Shown: positions 44,601 to 59,600, numbered from the stretch's first letter. The stretch: DNA of 64,000 bases from Sphaerolaimus hirsutus (GCA_964036195.1 OZ038460.1:9489504-9553503); one strand, 5' to 3'. Notes: generated from the letters alone by a model not told the origin. Numbers and translations: made by a program.

Positions 44601-47600
44601 GTCGGCTCTGCGGCCGCTCTCTACGCGGCTGCACGCGCAGTCGTGGAAGCTTATTGCATGACTTCTTTTTGCGTTGCTCGGATCGATTTAGCTGGAGATT
44701 TACGGCGCTATAGTGACCGCGGGAGGTGGTAAGTGTATTTGCGTGGGGATGGATGTGTTTGAGATGGCTGCGTCACTCTTTTATGTTCGCGCTGGGCGTG
44801 TTAGCTGAGATTGGTGCCACACACACTGGATGTCAACTGTTTCGGTGTCATTTCGATTTTAGTTCAATTTAGGTCGCGGGACAATTTTCAAGTGCACGTG
44901 CGGCAAGGTCGAAAAGTAATTTATATTGCCCTGTGTATTTGAACATGGTTTCGCTGCCCAGAAACTAAATTTTTTCCAAAAACCATTGGCTCAGTTGACA
45001 TCCGGACAACTGGTCTAAGTGGTCCAGTGTTCCAAAAATTTTGAGTTTCTGGGCTGCGAAACCATGTTCAAATGCACAGGGCACAATTAATTACTCTTCG
45101 ACCTTGCCGCACGTTCACTTGAAAATTGTCATGCGACCTAAATTGAACTAAAATCGAGTTGACACTGAAACAGTTGACATACAGTGTGTGTGGCGCCTTT
45201 GCAGCGTTTCATTTCATGCGGTCAGTTGCTTTTTTATCGGCTATCGCCCTAAATTGCACTGAGTTTAATGTCAATTATTTGATTACCGTATTACCTCGAA
45301 ATACCCCCATGGGGGTTCATTATTTCGCCAGCAAAATTTGAGGGGGGATTAATTCGAGGGGGGGTTTATTATTTCTTCAGAAATTTTCGTAAGGATCGTA
45401 GTAAATAGTAGGCATTTGCATACCCAAAACAGGTAATAAATGTGCCCAAACAGGATATATTTGGACATAAAACCGTAGATAGCTACACAAACTACTCTAT
45501 GTGTAGCTGCAATTAGGGTTCAAACGGGATCCCGATCCCGGATCCCATGAAATTCCGGGATTTAGCAGTCCCGATCCCGATCCCGAAACTTTTCAAATCC
45601 CGATCCCGATCCCGAGTAACTCCAAAGTCCGGGATCCCGATCCCGGAAAAATTAGTGGAAATTATCAAAAGTGAAAAAACACGTTTTTGCATGCAAAAAT
45701 GTGAACGCAAACCCCCAGCGTTCATTTTATGCCACGTTTCTGACATCCAACTGTGTTTTTAGACTTTTATGAACAACGGTGGATGCCTAAACATTGGCCC
45801 AAATCTCTATCCCAAGATTCCAATCCCGATCCCGAAAAAATGCCAATCCCGATCCCGATCCCGTGACCCCAATCCCGGCCAATTCCGATCCCGATCCCGA
45901 AATCTCAAAAAACCAATCCCGATCCCGATCCCGAAAAGTCAATCCCGTTTGAACCCTAGCTGCAATGCAAATTAACAGTAATATACATCATGTACATTGC
46001 ATACATGACGTACATCTTTCCGAATGGGGGGGTATTTCGAGGCGGTGTTTATTATTGCCCCAGCACATTTTGAGGGGGGGGGGTTAATTCAAGGGGGGGA
46101 TAATTCGAGGTAATACGGTATATCAATCAATTTTAGCTGTGTATGTGTCAGGGGTCTCCTAGGGGGGGGGCTGGGGGGGGGCTGCCCCCCCCCAAATCGG
46201 CCACCTATCTATCTATCCCGGAGGCCGCTCAGCTATCTATCTATCCCGAGGCAAAATTTTTGGCTACTACCCCAAAAGACCCCCCCCAAATCGCTCAGCT
46301 ATCTATCTATCTGGAGTGGTTTTTGAGAAATTTTGCCCCAATTTTCGTGCAAAATCACTAATGTTCGCACCTTTTTATAGTTTTTCACCTTCAAAATCGT
46401 GCTTTCCGGCTATATACATGGTTATATACCTATTTTTAGCCATTTTATACCTACTTTTGGCTACTTTTAACTGATTATTAGCGATTTTTTCCCCTTTCTG
46501 CCTTCTTAACCTTGAAAAAGCCTATATATTGTGCCCCCGCCAGCCCCCCCCAAGCCCCCCCCCAGCCCCCCCCAGAAAATTTTTCCAGCTATCTATCCCT
46601 CCGGAGGAGCGATTTGCTATCTATCCAGCCCCCGCGAGGGCCAAAATCCTGGAGACCCCTGGTATGTGTAGTATACTCAGGGATTTACAACATGCTCTTG
46701 TTCGCGCATAACATATCCCGTAAATCCTCGAATAAATCCACAGGGGAGTTTTTTTCTCGCAAGGCTTTAGTTTTTTCGTGGTGAAAATCTACTGCTTTCC
46801 GGTGTCCATTATGATTTTAGTGCACAAAAAGTTGAAATTTGACTTTTTGTGAGCTAAGTTATGCGACCTTCTCAGTTGCCATTTATCTTTCAATCGATAT
46901 GTCCGAACTCTCGCGCACAATACTAAAAGTAAATATGCCAGTTTATGAATTGTTAAAGTGACCATATCAATAAATGTGCTAGGCGCAGTGTGGGTCAAAT
47001 TGAGAGACAATTGAACCTATTGAGCGTAGGTTATATGATAAATGCACTGCTGGTGGCCATTGATTAATGCCGCCAGCATTCATAGTGTGACTTGGAGGGT
47101 GGCTTTTGTCACTACTCCTGATCTTCATGCTATTAAATTGTACATACCGTATTTCCTCGAAATACCCCCCCCCCCCCCCCGAAATACCCCCTCCCCGAAA
47201 TACCCACCTCAAAATGGGCACTATGAATAAATACCCCCCCGCTCAAAATACCCACTCTGAAAAAATAAACCCCCTGGGGGTATTTCGAGGAAATACGGTA
47301 TTTACGTCATGGTTCACCAGTGACTTCTTCCCTGCGAAAATGAATGTAGTGTATTTTGCAATTTAAATGCATATTTGTTTTTGTGTATAAAAAGTACATT
47401 ATGCTAAATGTGTTGCGTATGATGATAGTTTTGCCAAGCGCTGTTCATGCCCGCTTCAATTGATATTCAGGTGCGCATACCACTCGTGCCTCTTATCCCA
47501 TTTGAAAAATACCCTATTTTTGCCTATAAATTGAACGTTCAAGCGGGATACTGACCCGAAGTCCGGCAAAATGTCAAGATGGGAAACCCCATATGTAGGG

Positions 47601-50600
47601 TTGGGACGATATGACTTTTCGATATCGATATTCGATATTCGATATTTTTTTCTGAAACTCGATATTCGATATCGATACGATATGGACCCTCGATATCGAT
47701 ATTCGATATTAAAAAATGTACGATATTCGATATCGATATTTTCGATATTTCGATATTTTGCTTTTGGTATAGCAGGGTATATCTCATTTGGCATATTGCA
47801 TTTCCATTTGATCACAAATCCAACTGATCATCTCTACTGAAAAGTAGATGATACAAATTTAAATGGCACACAATGATCAAAATGAGAAAATGATTTTAAA
47901 ATGTGACAGATGTGGTAAGGAAAAGGTGCCAGCCCCATTTATAGGTGCCATGTCATGGTGCCATTGATGTTTCCATGGTGTAAGTAGCTATTAAACATAC
48001 ATATACTCTTATGTGAACATCTGAGAGAGCATTTGCACAAGATTTGATGCTGCCGCAAGTGCTGAAACAAAAATACCTGTCATGTGAGAACAATGTGCGC
48101 GCTTGCGCGCAAAATTTGTTAAAATTGCTTATGAAATTTACTTCTAATAGTGCCATTCCTGGCTTATTTGAAGTCAGGTCCAGGGAGTATAGAATATCGA
48201 AAATATCGTAAAAATGGTCGATATTCGATATCGATATTCGATATTTTTTCAAAATTTTCGATATCGATATTCGATATGAAAAAATAGTCGATATCCGATA
48301 TTCGATACGATATATCGTCCCAACCCTACCCATATGCCCGAGCGGTCCTCTAATTTCTGTCATATTTTAGGTTGACCAATTCAGAATTGATGAATTTATC
48401 ACAATTTCAAATTCACTACGAAAGCCGAAGTGCCTACGATTCATCACCGTGTATTTACATGTATCGTAGTACACGTAATGCGCTGCATAGATAATGCGGC
48501 GACTGCATGCCATGCCGCGCGGCAAAGAGCTCGCCGTATCTATTGGAGGCTTCTCAATTTCAATCCACATTGGCAGCGGCGCGGGCGGGCCCGGCTTGGC
48601 TAATAGCCAGTGAATCTTGTCGTGTTTGCCTCCGCTAATACACGGCGGCTCGTTTGCCAGCGCGCTTGCCGTGATGTCGGTTATTTCTGATTCAAAGCGA
48701 AGTTCGTGAGTATTTTTGTGCCGAGTTTGCATTTGAACACGTTCCCAAGACCCGGCCGTGTTCATATTTATCTCCAAATGGGCTACCCTGTACCCGTAAC
48801 CCATACCTGCGGCGTTCCTCCAGGAAATGCTGCGCGGCGCGCCGCCGCCCGGCAAACTCGAAAACTCGAAAACGCCGCGGCGAAAACTGGTGCAAACAAA
48901 ATGGAAAACGTGAAAGGGACACGTTTTGTTTCATAACGCCGCATTGGCATCGCGGCAGTTGCCGCGCTGAAACGCCCGCACAAATAGCCGGGGCCCGTTT
49001 TTATATTTGCACCCATCTGCCTCTGGTGTGCTTCGGCGGAACAGATGGTGCTATGGGGGCTTTCACTTGCGCTCGCCAGCCGTCGCTATCATTTTGAACC
49101 ACCGCTCATTGTTGTGACTGGGATAAGGTGTATACCAATTGGGTAATATTCAACTACTAAAATAGCGCTTTTCTCGTGAGAAGCTCTATTTAATAGTAGC
49201 CCAGCGCCATTACCAGTTGCCAGTCGGTTTTCCAAATCTATTAGCGCGAATAAATATCATCTCGAAATTTGCGTGATGGCATTAAAACGGGCGGCGCGCG
49301 GTTGGCACATGCATTTGTACATGCGCGTGCGCTTCCGGGCGCCGCGGCCATTACGCATTGTTGTGCGCGTGCGCTATTGCTGTTTGTCTTGAGGGTCGGA
49401 AAGCGTGTCTTTATCGAATGGCGAGCCTGTGCTGGTTTTAGTGAGCGGCTTGGGGGTGATATTATTGGATGAAAATGTACTGATTTTGATGTAGCTTGGA
49501 TTTGGAGCTACGCCCGAATTATGGGACCGAAAAATGATCCCTAAAATCATTCTTATCAAATCACTCACATGGCCACCCTAACGCAGCTTATCCACCGGCT
49601 GGCCGCTTCCACGTCGCACTACTGCGACGCGAGCGGCGCGAGCTTCCTGCCCAACGCGTGCACCGACTCCGACTACGGCTCGGGCTCGGTGACCACCAAC
49701 GGGACGAACGGGATCGGCAATGACTTGGCCCCGTCGGCGGCGCACCTGTCCGCCTTGTTGGACAGGATGAGGGCGACCAGAACGGAATTGTATGAGTTGT
49801 GGGGGCAGAGGAAGGGCAGGTTGGATCAGTGCTTCCAGTTGCGGCTGTTTGAGCAGGATGCTGATAAGGTGGGTGGGGCTGCGGTTGGACGGCTTTTTCT
49901 TTTTGCATTTTGGTGGTTTGAATGCTGGTGCCATGGGAGCAATGCGCTTTGCGTGGCTGTGGTCCGACGGGTTTAAAATAGTTGGTCCTCTTGGCCTTGG
50001 GTGATTATCGCCTACCGGAGTCGAGTACAACCAACCTATGTTTCGTGCCTGAAATATGTTTTTTTATGTTGGAAAAAATTTTATTTTATAAATGATGCCG
50101 TCGCGATATTTAGAGTGTAAAATTCAGAAAAATGCATGCAGTCCGCCGAGTATAACATTTATTCATAAATTATTCGTTTTGAACATTTTGAAAAAGCCAT
50201 CTTCTTAAAAAACGGCTGTTCAAAGAACGCATTTTTTCTAACGATATTTTTACCTGTGCATCGATATCAAATTTTTTGCCAAGTCGAAGCGGTCCAATTC
50301 TGCCAGCTAAATAAGTTCAGCATGCGCTTTTTCATTTGTTCATTAAAGGGTTCTTTGAATTCAAAATTCATCGAAATATTTATTGAAACTTCAGTAAATT
50401 GCCAAATAATATAGTTTTTCAAACCAACAGAGCACACATAAATGTAGACAGTATAGTTCACAATACGAGTGAAAATTGAAGTTCAGTCAAACACTAGAAG
50501 TGCTCATCGAGCATAAATACATCGACCGCACTGGTGACATGTCCATTCCCCTGCCCGCTGTCGCACTCGTGCACGTTCTGGGGGCAGTCCCAGACCCTGT

Positions 50601-53600
50601 AGAATGCCCTATAAAATGTCAAATGTCATGCAAAGTGTCAAAAGGCATAAAAAATTCCCTGCAAAATGGCAAACCGTTTGCCATTTTGGAGGGCCTTTTA
50701 CATGACTTTCGACATTTTTGCATGACATTTGACATTTTACAGGGCATTTTACAGGGTCTAGGATTGGCACCTGATCGTATCTGTCCTCCGACGACGAATT
50801 AAGGCTTGCGCTGACGCTCGACGCCGGTTCGACCGTGATTTTGACGCGGCACTTTCGTTTGAATATGCTGCCCGATCGCGAATTTGCCGCACTTCCCTGG
50901 CTGCCGCTTTGCTTGTAGCATAGTTGTGAGGCTGACTTTTGCGAGCCGCCCCGTCGCCACGCACGAGTTGTTGTAGGGGTGGTAAGTGTCATTCTGCGAG
51001 TGATGGGAGGTTTGTGTTGAGACTAAAATTGTACATTTTTTGCTCTTGAAACACTACTACCCTAATGGCGCCACACAGGCTGGATGTCAGCTGGATTTGT
51101 GTCAACTATATTTCAGTGAATTATGTGATTTCAAGTTTCCTATTTGATAGAGCATACTTTATTTTACATCATGAGACTTAAGTTTTATTGTTTCTGTTAA
51201 GTGTGATGCTTTTAAATTTAGTTAACATTGAGTTGACACGAATTTGCGATGTCAACTAGCGTGTGTGGGCCCAATGTGACCACACTGTCAGACCTTGTGT
51301 CAAATAATACAACAACTAGCTACCAAAAATGTTTTTTCTTGCTGTTGCACTTGTTTGGGGATCACTTTTCCCTCAAAACATGCGAAAAACTGTGGTGAAT
51401 GTTGTCTGACTGAGTCGGATAATTTAAAACACACGTTTCATCGCCGTGCTCCAGCCCTGCCGCGTTGTCGGCGACGGCATCGCAAACGAGTCTCTGCTCT
51501 TCATGCACGTCGTCGGCACTGGACACGAACAGGTCGGGCGGTGTGTAGAACTTGGGCTGGGCAGCCGCACTGGGCACGGCGGCGTATCGCGCGGCGCCGC
51601 CTGAACAACTCAATTCGTGCTTGCCCAAACTGAAGCCCCTGTTGCGCTGGTACTTTGGCGAGTTTGAGGGACTGCGGAACACCGAGTCGACGCTCAACCG
51701 CTGCCGGCTGTTTAATTGGCCAGGGGCGTCGTTTCCGCTGTGGCGGTGCCCGCTTAGATGGAGCACTGATGCTCGTCGCATAGTGCTAAGTGCCGTTCTT
51801 AGCGACCTGCGGCATTTTGCGATATTTACATATTTATGCACTGCCGTTAAATTGTTGAAAGTTTCACACTATAAGAAGTGAAGCTATTGATTGCAATATC
51901 AGCGTGGATTTCGACGACCCGCCATCGGTTTTAATCAGGAGTTTTGTAGATTTGGATCCTCGCGGGGGTTCACATAGATAGTAAACCGCCCCTCCGGATG
52001 GATAAATAGCTGAAATTTTGTTCGTTTTGGAGGGGGGGGGGTGGTTCTCGGGGATTCAATGTATAGGAATTTTCAAGGTGTCAATGGTAGAAAAATCGCT
52101 AAAAGTAGGTGGAAATTATTTAAAAGGGAGTATATGAGCATATATTACAAAAACCCCCACACTCAACCCCCCAACCCCCTCCACAAAACGCCGATTTGAT
52201 TTTTTTAAAGTTTGCGCTCGTCTCACCTCGAGAACCCGTCCGTGGTGATGGCGAACGAGGCGCTCATGCGCACTCTGCCCGCCCTCACGAAGCTGTTGCT
52301 GCTGGGAAACGGCTGCGACTGCGACGCGCGGTAGTTCAGCTGCCTGGCCGCTCGTCGCCGTGCCGCGCACTCATTCACGTGCGCGTACGCCCGTCTGCGT
52401 CGCGGCGGACATTTTTTGCATTTTTTCGCGCGCTATATAGAAGGTCAACGGTCCGCACCCACCTGAGCGACTCGTTGAGAAACGCGTAGAGTACGGGATT
52501 CACGGCCGCGTTCAAATACACCAGCGTGTACACGCCGAAGGACACGGCCACGTGCGCGTCGGGCCACACGGAGTCCAATTGGAACAGGAGCTCGGGGATG
52601 AAGACAATCACCGCCTGTAGAAGCCAGTAGGGGGCCCAACACACGAAGTAGAATATCACTACGAATGCGACCGAACGGGACACGCTGTGCGCCGTGCGGC
52701 GTCCGGATTTCGACTGCGGTTTGAGAGTTCGGTTGTGTGGGTGTGAAAGGGGAATGGAAAAATGTGTATCAAAAGGCCCACACACGCTAGTAAACGTCGC
52801 AAATTCGTGTCAACTAAATGCGTGCCAATGTGAACTAAATAACACAAACAAAAATTTTAAAGCGTCACATTTAACAGGAACAATGAAAATTAACTATGAT
52901 TCATCAGCTAGGAAATCACATAATTCACTAAAATTTAGTTGACAGTTGACAATTCAGTTGACATCCAGCGTGTGCCGCGCCATCGTAGTTAACTTAAAAT
53001 GGATGTCCAGCGGGGTTGGTTACCTGCATGAGCCGCTTGATTCGCAGCCGGCACAGGGCCATCGCGTAGAACAGCACGATGAGCGCCGACGGCAGAACGA
53101 AGAACATCAGCAGCAAGTAGATCATGTACATTTCGTGTACGTTGGGCCAACTCGGTTCTAACTGCCCGTACACGATGCTGATGGTGTTGTTGCCGGATAC
53201 GTTTATCGTCTCGTGGTAGTCGTAGTATTCCCGCAGCGACATGCGCGACAGCTCGAGCTTGCACTCGGTGGCGCCCGACTGCCGCTGAACCGCGGTCGAG
53301 TACATTGCTGCGCGACGGGTAAAATGGCGCCGTTCACGGAGAGATCCTATCTTCACATGAATGGCGGCCCACACACTATGTAGTTTACAGATGTGTGTCA
53401 ACTGGTCTGTGTCAACTCAGATTTAGACTTCACGTGTCGCGGAGAGATCTCCAAGTGCACATCCGTCAACGTTGAAAGATAAATATTACGGCAAGTGCAG
53501 TGGAAGGTCACTCCGCGACACGTGAAGCCGAAATCTGAGTTGACACAGACTAGTTGACACGCATGTTTCAACTAGTGTGTGGGCCGCCAATATTTCAAAG

Positions 53601-56600
53601 CATTTTGAAGTTAAAACTCGCCAATTGGTACGCACGTGACGGCGCACATGAGCGTCAGCACGGCGATCACCGCGACAGCGGCGCGCATGTTGCGAAAGCG
53701 GTCGCTGCTCGTCGGCCTGCAGTTCGCATTGTATTTGCGGCGCGAAATGATTAGATGAGCTATTTATTAGGTTACCTGCAAACGGCTAAGTAGCGGTCGG
53801 CGCTGAGCGCAACCAGCAGATAAACCGACAGGGTTTTGTTCAGCCCCTCCGATATGTAAGCCACCTTGCACATGAAATCACCTGAATGTGCACAAATTGT
53901 GTTCAACGATCCAATATCAGTCAGAATGATGCACCAAACCGACCATAAATCCAGTCTTTCAAGAACAAGTACGAAACTGTCATGCCCGCCGCGGCCGCCA
54001 GCAACAAATCGGCCACGCTAAGAGCCAGCACGTAGGCATACACGTGACTAACTGGGCCGAGTCGGCACTGGTTTGTGGCCGAACCAAAACGACCATTGTG
54101 TAGAATGTGGCACAGCGCGCCGATCACGAACAGGTTGCCCAGAAGTCCGGCTAGAGAGCACAAGGTGTAGAGTACGCCTGTAAATGCGGACTTGATTGGA
54201 TGCATTCATTCCGCTCCTCCCAAAGTAACGTGAATAAAGTTTCACCCTTACCTTTGTAAAAAACAGATTTCAAAGTTTTTAATGGTCTTTTTAAAAGCTC
54301 CCAAATTATATTATGAGTCAACGTATACAGGTATATCAGACAAGTTTCAGTGCTTATTTTGTGAACAAGCTTACATGGAGCCATGGAATGTCTATGGAGC
54401 CATGGAATAGCATTATAAATTACTTAAGTTGAAAAGAAGATGAAAAAGTACTAATTTTTTTGGCTGGTGTCTTTAAAACAATTGTCTTTATGCTTGTGTC
54501 TTAAAAAACAATGTCTTTTTAAAATGGTTGAAAAAAGGCTGGCCAACCCTGATTTGTACTAACACTAGAATTTTGATTTGGTGAGGCTTGTTATGCAATT
54601 TTTACTGTAGTTGTCATCACTTTGCTCACTTATCGACGCGGAATATTAATTCCGTATCATGCGACACTCACCGGCTACATTGCCCATCAGCACTACCAGC
54701 TGAAGCTGATCGGTGTTGTTGTCGAGCTCGTTGGACTCATTCAGGTGCATCGTGTTGTCCACAAGTGAATGATTCTGTATTCAACTGGTTGAAGCTGGAT
54801 TCTTGTAAATATTATAGTTAGGATTTAGGAGCACCTCAACTGGAAACTGGCTGTGGTGTGGTCAGTTTATTGAACCTCACCGCCTGCGTGTTTTACTTGA
54901 GAGCCAACCCGCCTGGTAGTTTTAAGAATCCTTTAAGCTTTCTAATTATTCTCTATTAAGCTGGCTGTGGAGTTAGGCTTCAAACGGAATTGACTTTTCG
55001 GGATCGGGATTGGTTTTTTGAGATTTCGGGATCGGGATCGGGATTGGCCGGGATTGGGGTCACGGGATCGGGATCGGGATCGGGATTGGGGTCTTGGGAT
55101 AGACATTTCGGCCAATGTTTTAGCATCCACAGTTGTTCATAAAGGTCTAAAAACACTGTTGGATGCCAGAAACGTGGCATAAAATGAACGCTGGGGGTTT
55201 GCGTTCACATTTTTGCATGCAAAAACGTCGTTTTTTCACTTTTGAAAATTTCCACTAATTTTTCCGGGATCGGGATCCGAGACTTTGGAGTTTCTCGGGA
55301 TCGGGATCGGGATTTGAAAAGTTTCGGGATCGGGATCGGGACTGCTAAATCCCGGAATTTCACGGGATCCGGGATCGGGATCCCGTTTGAACCCTATGTG
55401 GAGTTGAAGTCCACGTTTTCGATATAATTTGGATACTGCAAGTGTGTAAACATAACAGGATATTTAGCAGTTGTGCTCAGATAAGAAAAGCGATAAACTT
55501 CAATTTTATCACACAATAGTAGTACTCACATTTTTTCCAAAAATTTTCAAAACATAATTTCTATCTATTGTGATTAATGACTGATACGTAAGGTATCCAT
55601 AGTTGGAAATGTGAGTTCTACTTTCTACAATATATTTTATCTACGATTGCTGTTCTGTGTGAGCATATGGTGTAAATATTGTCACGTTTTGTTGCGTTCA
55701 CTCCGCAGACCAATTTCCGGTGTGCACAGTGCACTGTATCAATAATGCCGTTATTGGCTCAAGCTAATGAACCGGCAGATACAAAGGATATAAATATGTA
55801 AAAAACTTTGAAGCTCATTGCGTGATATTTGTGTGAAACGGTGTCTGTCGGAACTAGTGATGTAAATGCACCGAGGGCAGTGGTGCTCCGGTGCTGTGCA
55901 CTGTAGGGCACCAGCACCGGTACTTGCGCGGTGCCCTTGCTATTTTCAGAGATGCGACATGGCGCTAACACAGGCAACCCATCGGTGCCCTTTAGTGTCG
56001 TGGAAATTTTTTCAGAATGGCACCCATGCCGGTGCCGTAGGTGTCCTGCCATCTTATTTTGTTGGTGTCCCCGGGAGCCAGCCACCGGGTGCCCTTTTCA
56101 TGCCATTGGAAGAGGCGCCGGTGCGGTGTGGTGCCATTTTTCCCGTTGCCTTTAACATCACTAGTCGGAACACTAAATTGTTCCATTCGCATTTCAACGA
56201 ACAATAATTAGAATGCGCCAGCACATCAGTCTTCTATGTAGACATAAGCACAAGTCTCCTAAAACGTGATTTTCATCAAACAACCCCGTGTAAAAATGTT
56301 TTATACCACTCTTAAAAATTATTAAAATTATGTGGTGGATGGGTGTTAAACATGAAGAAGCATATATGAGCTGTCACATGTGCACTGCTATTCATTTCTA
56401 ATCTTTTCATATTTAGATTAGTTTTAGATCATGAAGTAACACGATATCTAAAGTATCTACTTTCGAGTTGACACATTATTTTTATTACTTTGCATAGAAC
56501 GAGTGTGACTTGTGTAGAAAAATAATACAAAATTGTTGAAGGTGTGGAACAGTTTAGAATCTCAGATTTCGAAAAAAAAACTTTGAATTGAGAGTTATCT

Positions 56601-59600
56601 TTTATACATTGGTAAAATGTCCAGTACCTTTGTCCAAAGATTTGTCTTTGTATAAAACTTCAAAGGCATGTAGGCATGTCCGAAATCACTATAATCTCGA
56701 TTCGAGAGCACTATAATCTCCATTCCAAATCACTATGATTTTCATTGTGAAAAGTAGTAAAGAAAGTGTTAACAGTTGCAGTGTGTCTTCTTGTAGACAA
56801 ATCTGGGCGGAAGATTTCAATATTCATGAATATTCATTTATTTTATTCACTGACTCTATACACTCTGAAAACAAATCAATGATATTTTATAATCCATTGC
56901 AAAATTACAAAACCTGGACATGCATCAAACATTTCACGATGTGTTCAAGCTTGTTTAATGTTGTTTTACTGGTTGAAATTAGGGTGGGGAGCCGTAGCAC
57001 CCCCCCCCCAAAAAAAAAAAGTATCCCAAAAAGTCATTTTGTTTATCTGGACGGAGTATCTAGCTGCTTGGCTCATCTACTATGTACTTAAGGTAAAAGA
57101 GTAAGACATAAATGACTACCAGTTTTTCCCTATTTTTTTAGCCAAATGCGAAATATTTGATCAATGTCTGTTAATGCAAAGGGAGCTGATATTTGTCATG
57201 AACTAGCCTGGAATGTCATGAGGCTTTCGAACATCAAGCGAATGAAACTTGTGATGACTATTATTAAGTAGACGTGTTGATAAAGTATTTATTTAAGCAT
57301 GAAGGCAACAGGACATGACGCATGAATAATCTAAATATTTTAAAATTATTTATTAATGCCAGGAAGGCACTTCCGTCCGTAAAGCGATTAGTTCGGAAAA
57401 AAAGTTGCGCGCAAACGCGCATTTAGACGCCGTACAGTATATTTCATTCATACCTATTTATATTTAGTTTGTGACAAAAAAGCACCGAAAATCTGTCCCT
57501 GTCGCTGTATATGTTATGTAAAATACATACATGTCAGGGGTATCTTGAATTTCGACCCTCTGAGTGGTTGGATAGATAGCAAATCGCTCCTCCGGAGGTA
57601 TAGATAGCTGAAAATTTTTCTGGGGGGGGGGTTGTGGTGGTTCGATATATAGGCTTTTTCGGGGCATAGAAGGAAGAAAAGGGAGAAAAATAGCTAAAAG
57701 TAGGTGTAAAATAGCTCAAAAATGGTATACAAGGGCATTTAGTACTAAAAATAGCTGAAAATAGGCAAATAGGAAACAGAACTATGATTTTGGAAGTGAA
57801 AATCTATAAAAAGGTATGAAAAATAGCGATTTTGAGCGAAAATTGGGGTATAGTTTCTCAAAAATCGCTCCAGATAGGTAGATAGCTAGGCGATTTGGGT
57901 GGGGGGTTTAGGAGGTAGTAGCCCAAAATTTTGCCTCTGGGATAGATAGATAGCTGAGCGGCCTCCGGGATAGATAGATAGCTGGGCGGTGTGGGGGGGT
58001 AACCCCCCCCCCTCCCAACCCCCCATTCGAGACCCCTGATACATGTACAGCAGTATTTAGCGAAAATGCCAACGCCAATGGCGCCATGGCGTGGCGCCTA
58101 CGATTGGCGCTGGCGCCAAGGCGCCATTCCTTGACCACAGGGGTCACATTTTAAGGGGGGGAAGGCGGCGCGCCCTCCGTTCGCCGGGCTCCGTATACAA
58201 TCCGCCCGTTCGCCGCAAAAAAATCCTGGCTACGTCCCTGATCCTGGGATAATCCCGATCCCGAAAAGTCAATCTCGTTTGAACCCTAGGTGAAACAGTA
58301 CAATTTTGTCGCTTTTTAGCTAGACTTGGCTTAGATCCTGGACTTATCCAGATGCAACCTATTAAACTTAATACCACACAAGGAATATTCATGATAGCTT
58401 TTTATTCAATTTACCCAACATACCCTGGTGATAGCCAACAAGTGCAAAATAAGATTTACATACGTATATCCGGCGGACATGACACTCAAATAGTATTGAA
58501 GCCTACCATAACACGTCTGCATAATAAACCAAAAATTACGCAATTTATCGTCGTAATCTTTCGTTTTTACCGTGGAATTTTTAAATATCAAATTTATCAC
58601 AAGATTTCATTCATAAAATTATGGTAGGATTCTGCACATACTTTGCGGTCCGCCGACTATAACTAATGATACAAATGGCGTTGTTTGTTTGCCATTTGAC
58701 TTCACTTTCATCTCTATTTCTGATTGATTTTCTGACGGTGCATGTGACTCGAGGACGTAGCCAGGGGGGGGGGTGGAGGGGGCGACGCAAGCGCGCATTT
58801 TTCCCTCGCCCAACATATGAAGGGTGTGCTTCTAAAAGTACCGATCTACAAAAAATCGATTTTGAGATAATCGCAATTGAAAGTTTGGAGTATGCAATAC
58901 CCATACATGGGTATTGGGTATGGGAATTTTGGGTATGGGTATTTCGGCCATATTGTTGGGTATCCACATGCATGGGTATAATCATTGATTATACACATAA
59001 CACTAGCTATATAAAATTTAGTGAATTATATTTTTGTGGTACAGTACCTTTTTAAGGAACAAATTGGTAATAGCATGTAGATCGGTATTTTTTAAGGCAC
59101 AAAATCAGACAGCTGTAGATCGGTACTTTTACCCATAATAAAAAAAGCACAAAATGAGTTTTTGCTGAATCGGACGCCGATCTGACATCGGTAATTTTAG
59201 AAGCACAAAAAATAATGTGCAGATCGGTACATTTAAAAGAACAATTTTGAAAAAAAGTGTGTAGATCGGTACTCTAAAGACACAAAAGCTGAAAAAGCTT
59301 GTAGATCGGTACTTTTAAAATTTCAAGAACCGTATTTTGCGATTTTTTTGCTTTTTTCGACCCCCCATATCTCAAAATTGAATTTCGCACCCCCCACATA
59401 TATATTTTTTTGAAGCTCATGTTTATGGGGACCCCAAAAATGGTCCTAACTCAAATTTGAAAAATTTGTAGATCGGCACTTAGCACACCCTACATATATT
59501 TTCGGCTGACCCGTCTCCGCAGCCGAAAAGCCAGTGAAAAACCTAAATTCTTGTCCATATCGCTGTATATACCTGTAAGATACAGACATATACAATGTTT

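Noticed and set aside
45513..45975. Ile-Pro/Asp-Arg-rich ORFs (also at 54,942-55,427)
   Set aside because: They are translations of GATCCCG repeats inside hAT-like MITEs and appear in several frames on both strands.
47456..48363. Tyr/Arg/Ile-rich ORFs over the CGATATTCGATA tracts
   Set aside because: Simple-sequence DNA within a MITE with an 8-bp duplication; every frame gives a similar repetitive peptide.
49578..50030. Minus-strand 150-codon ORF opposite the trio exon at 49,587-49,868
   Set aside because: It is the shadow of a GC-rich trio spectrin exon whose plus-strand translation is clearly conserved.
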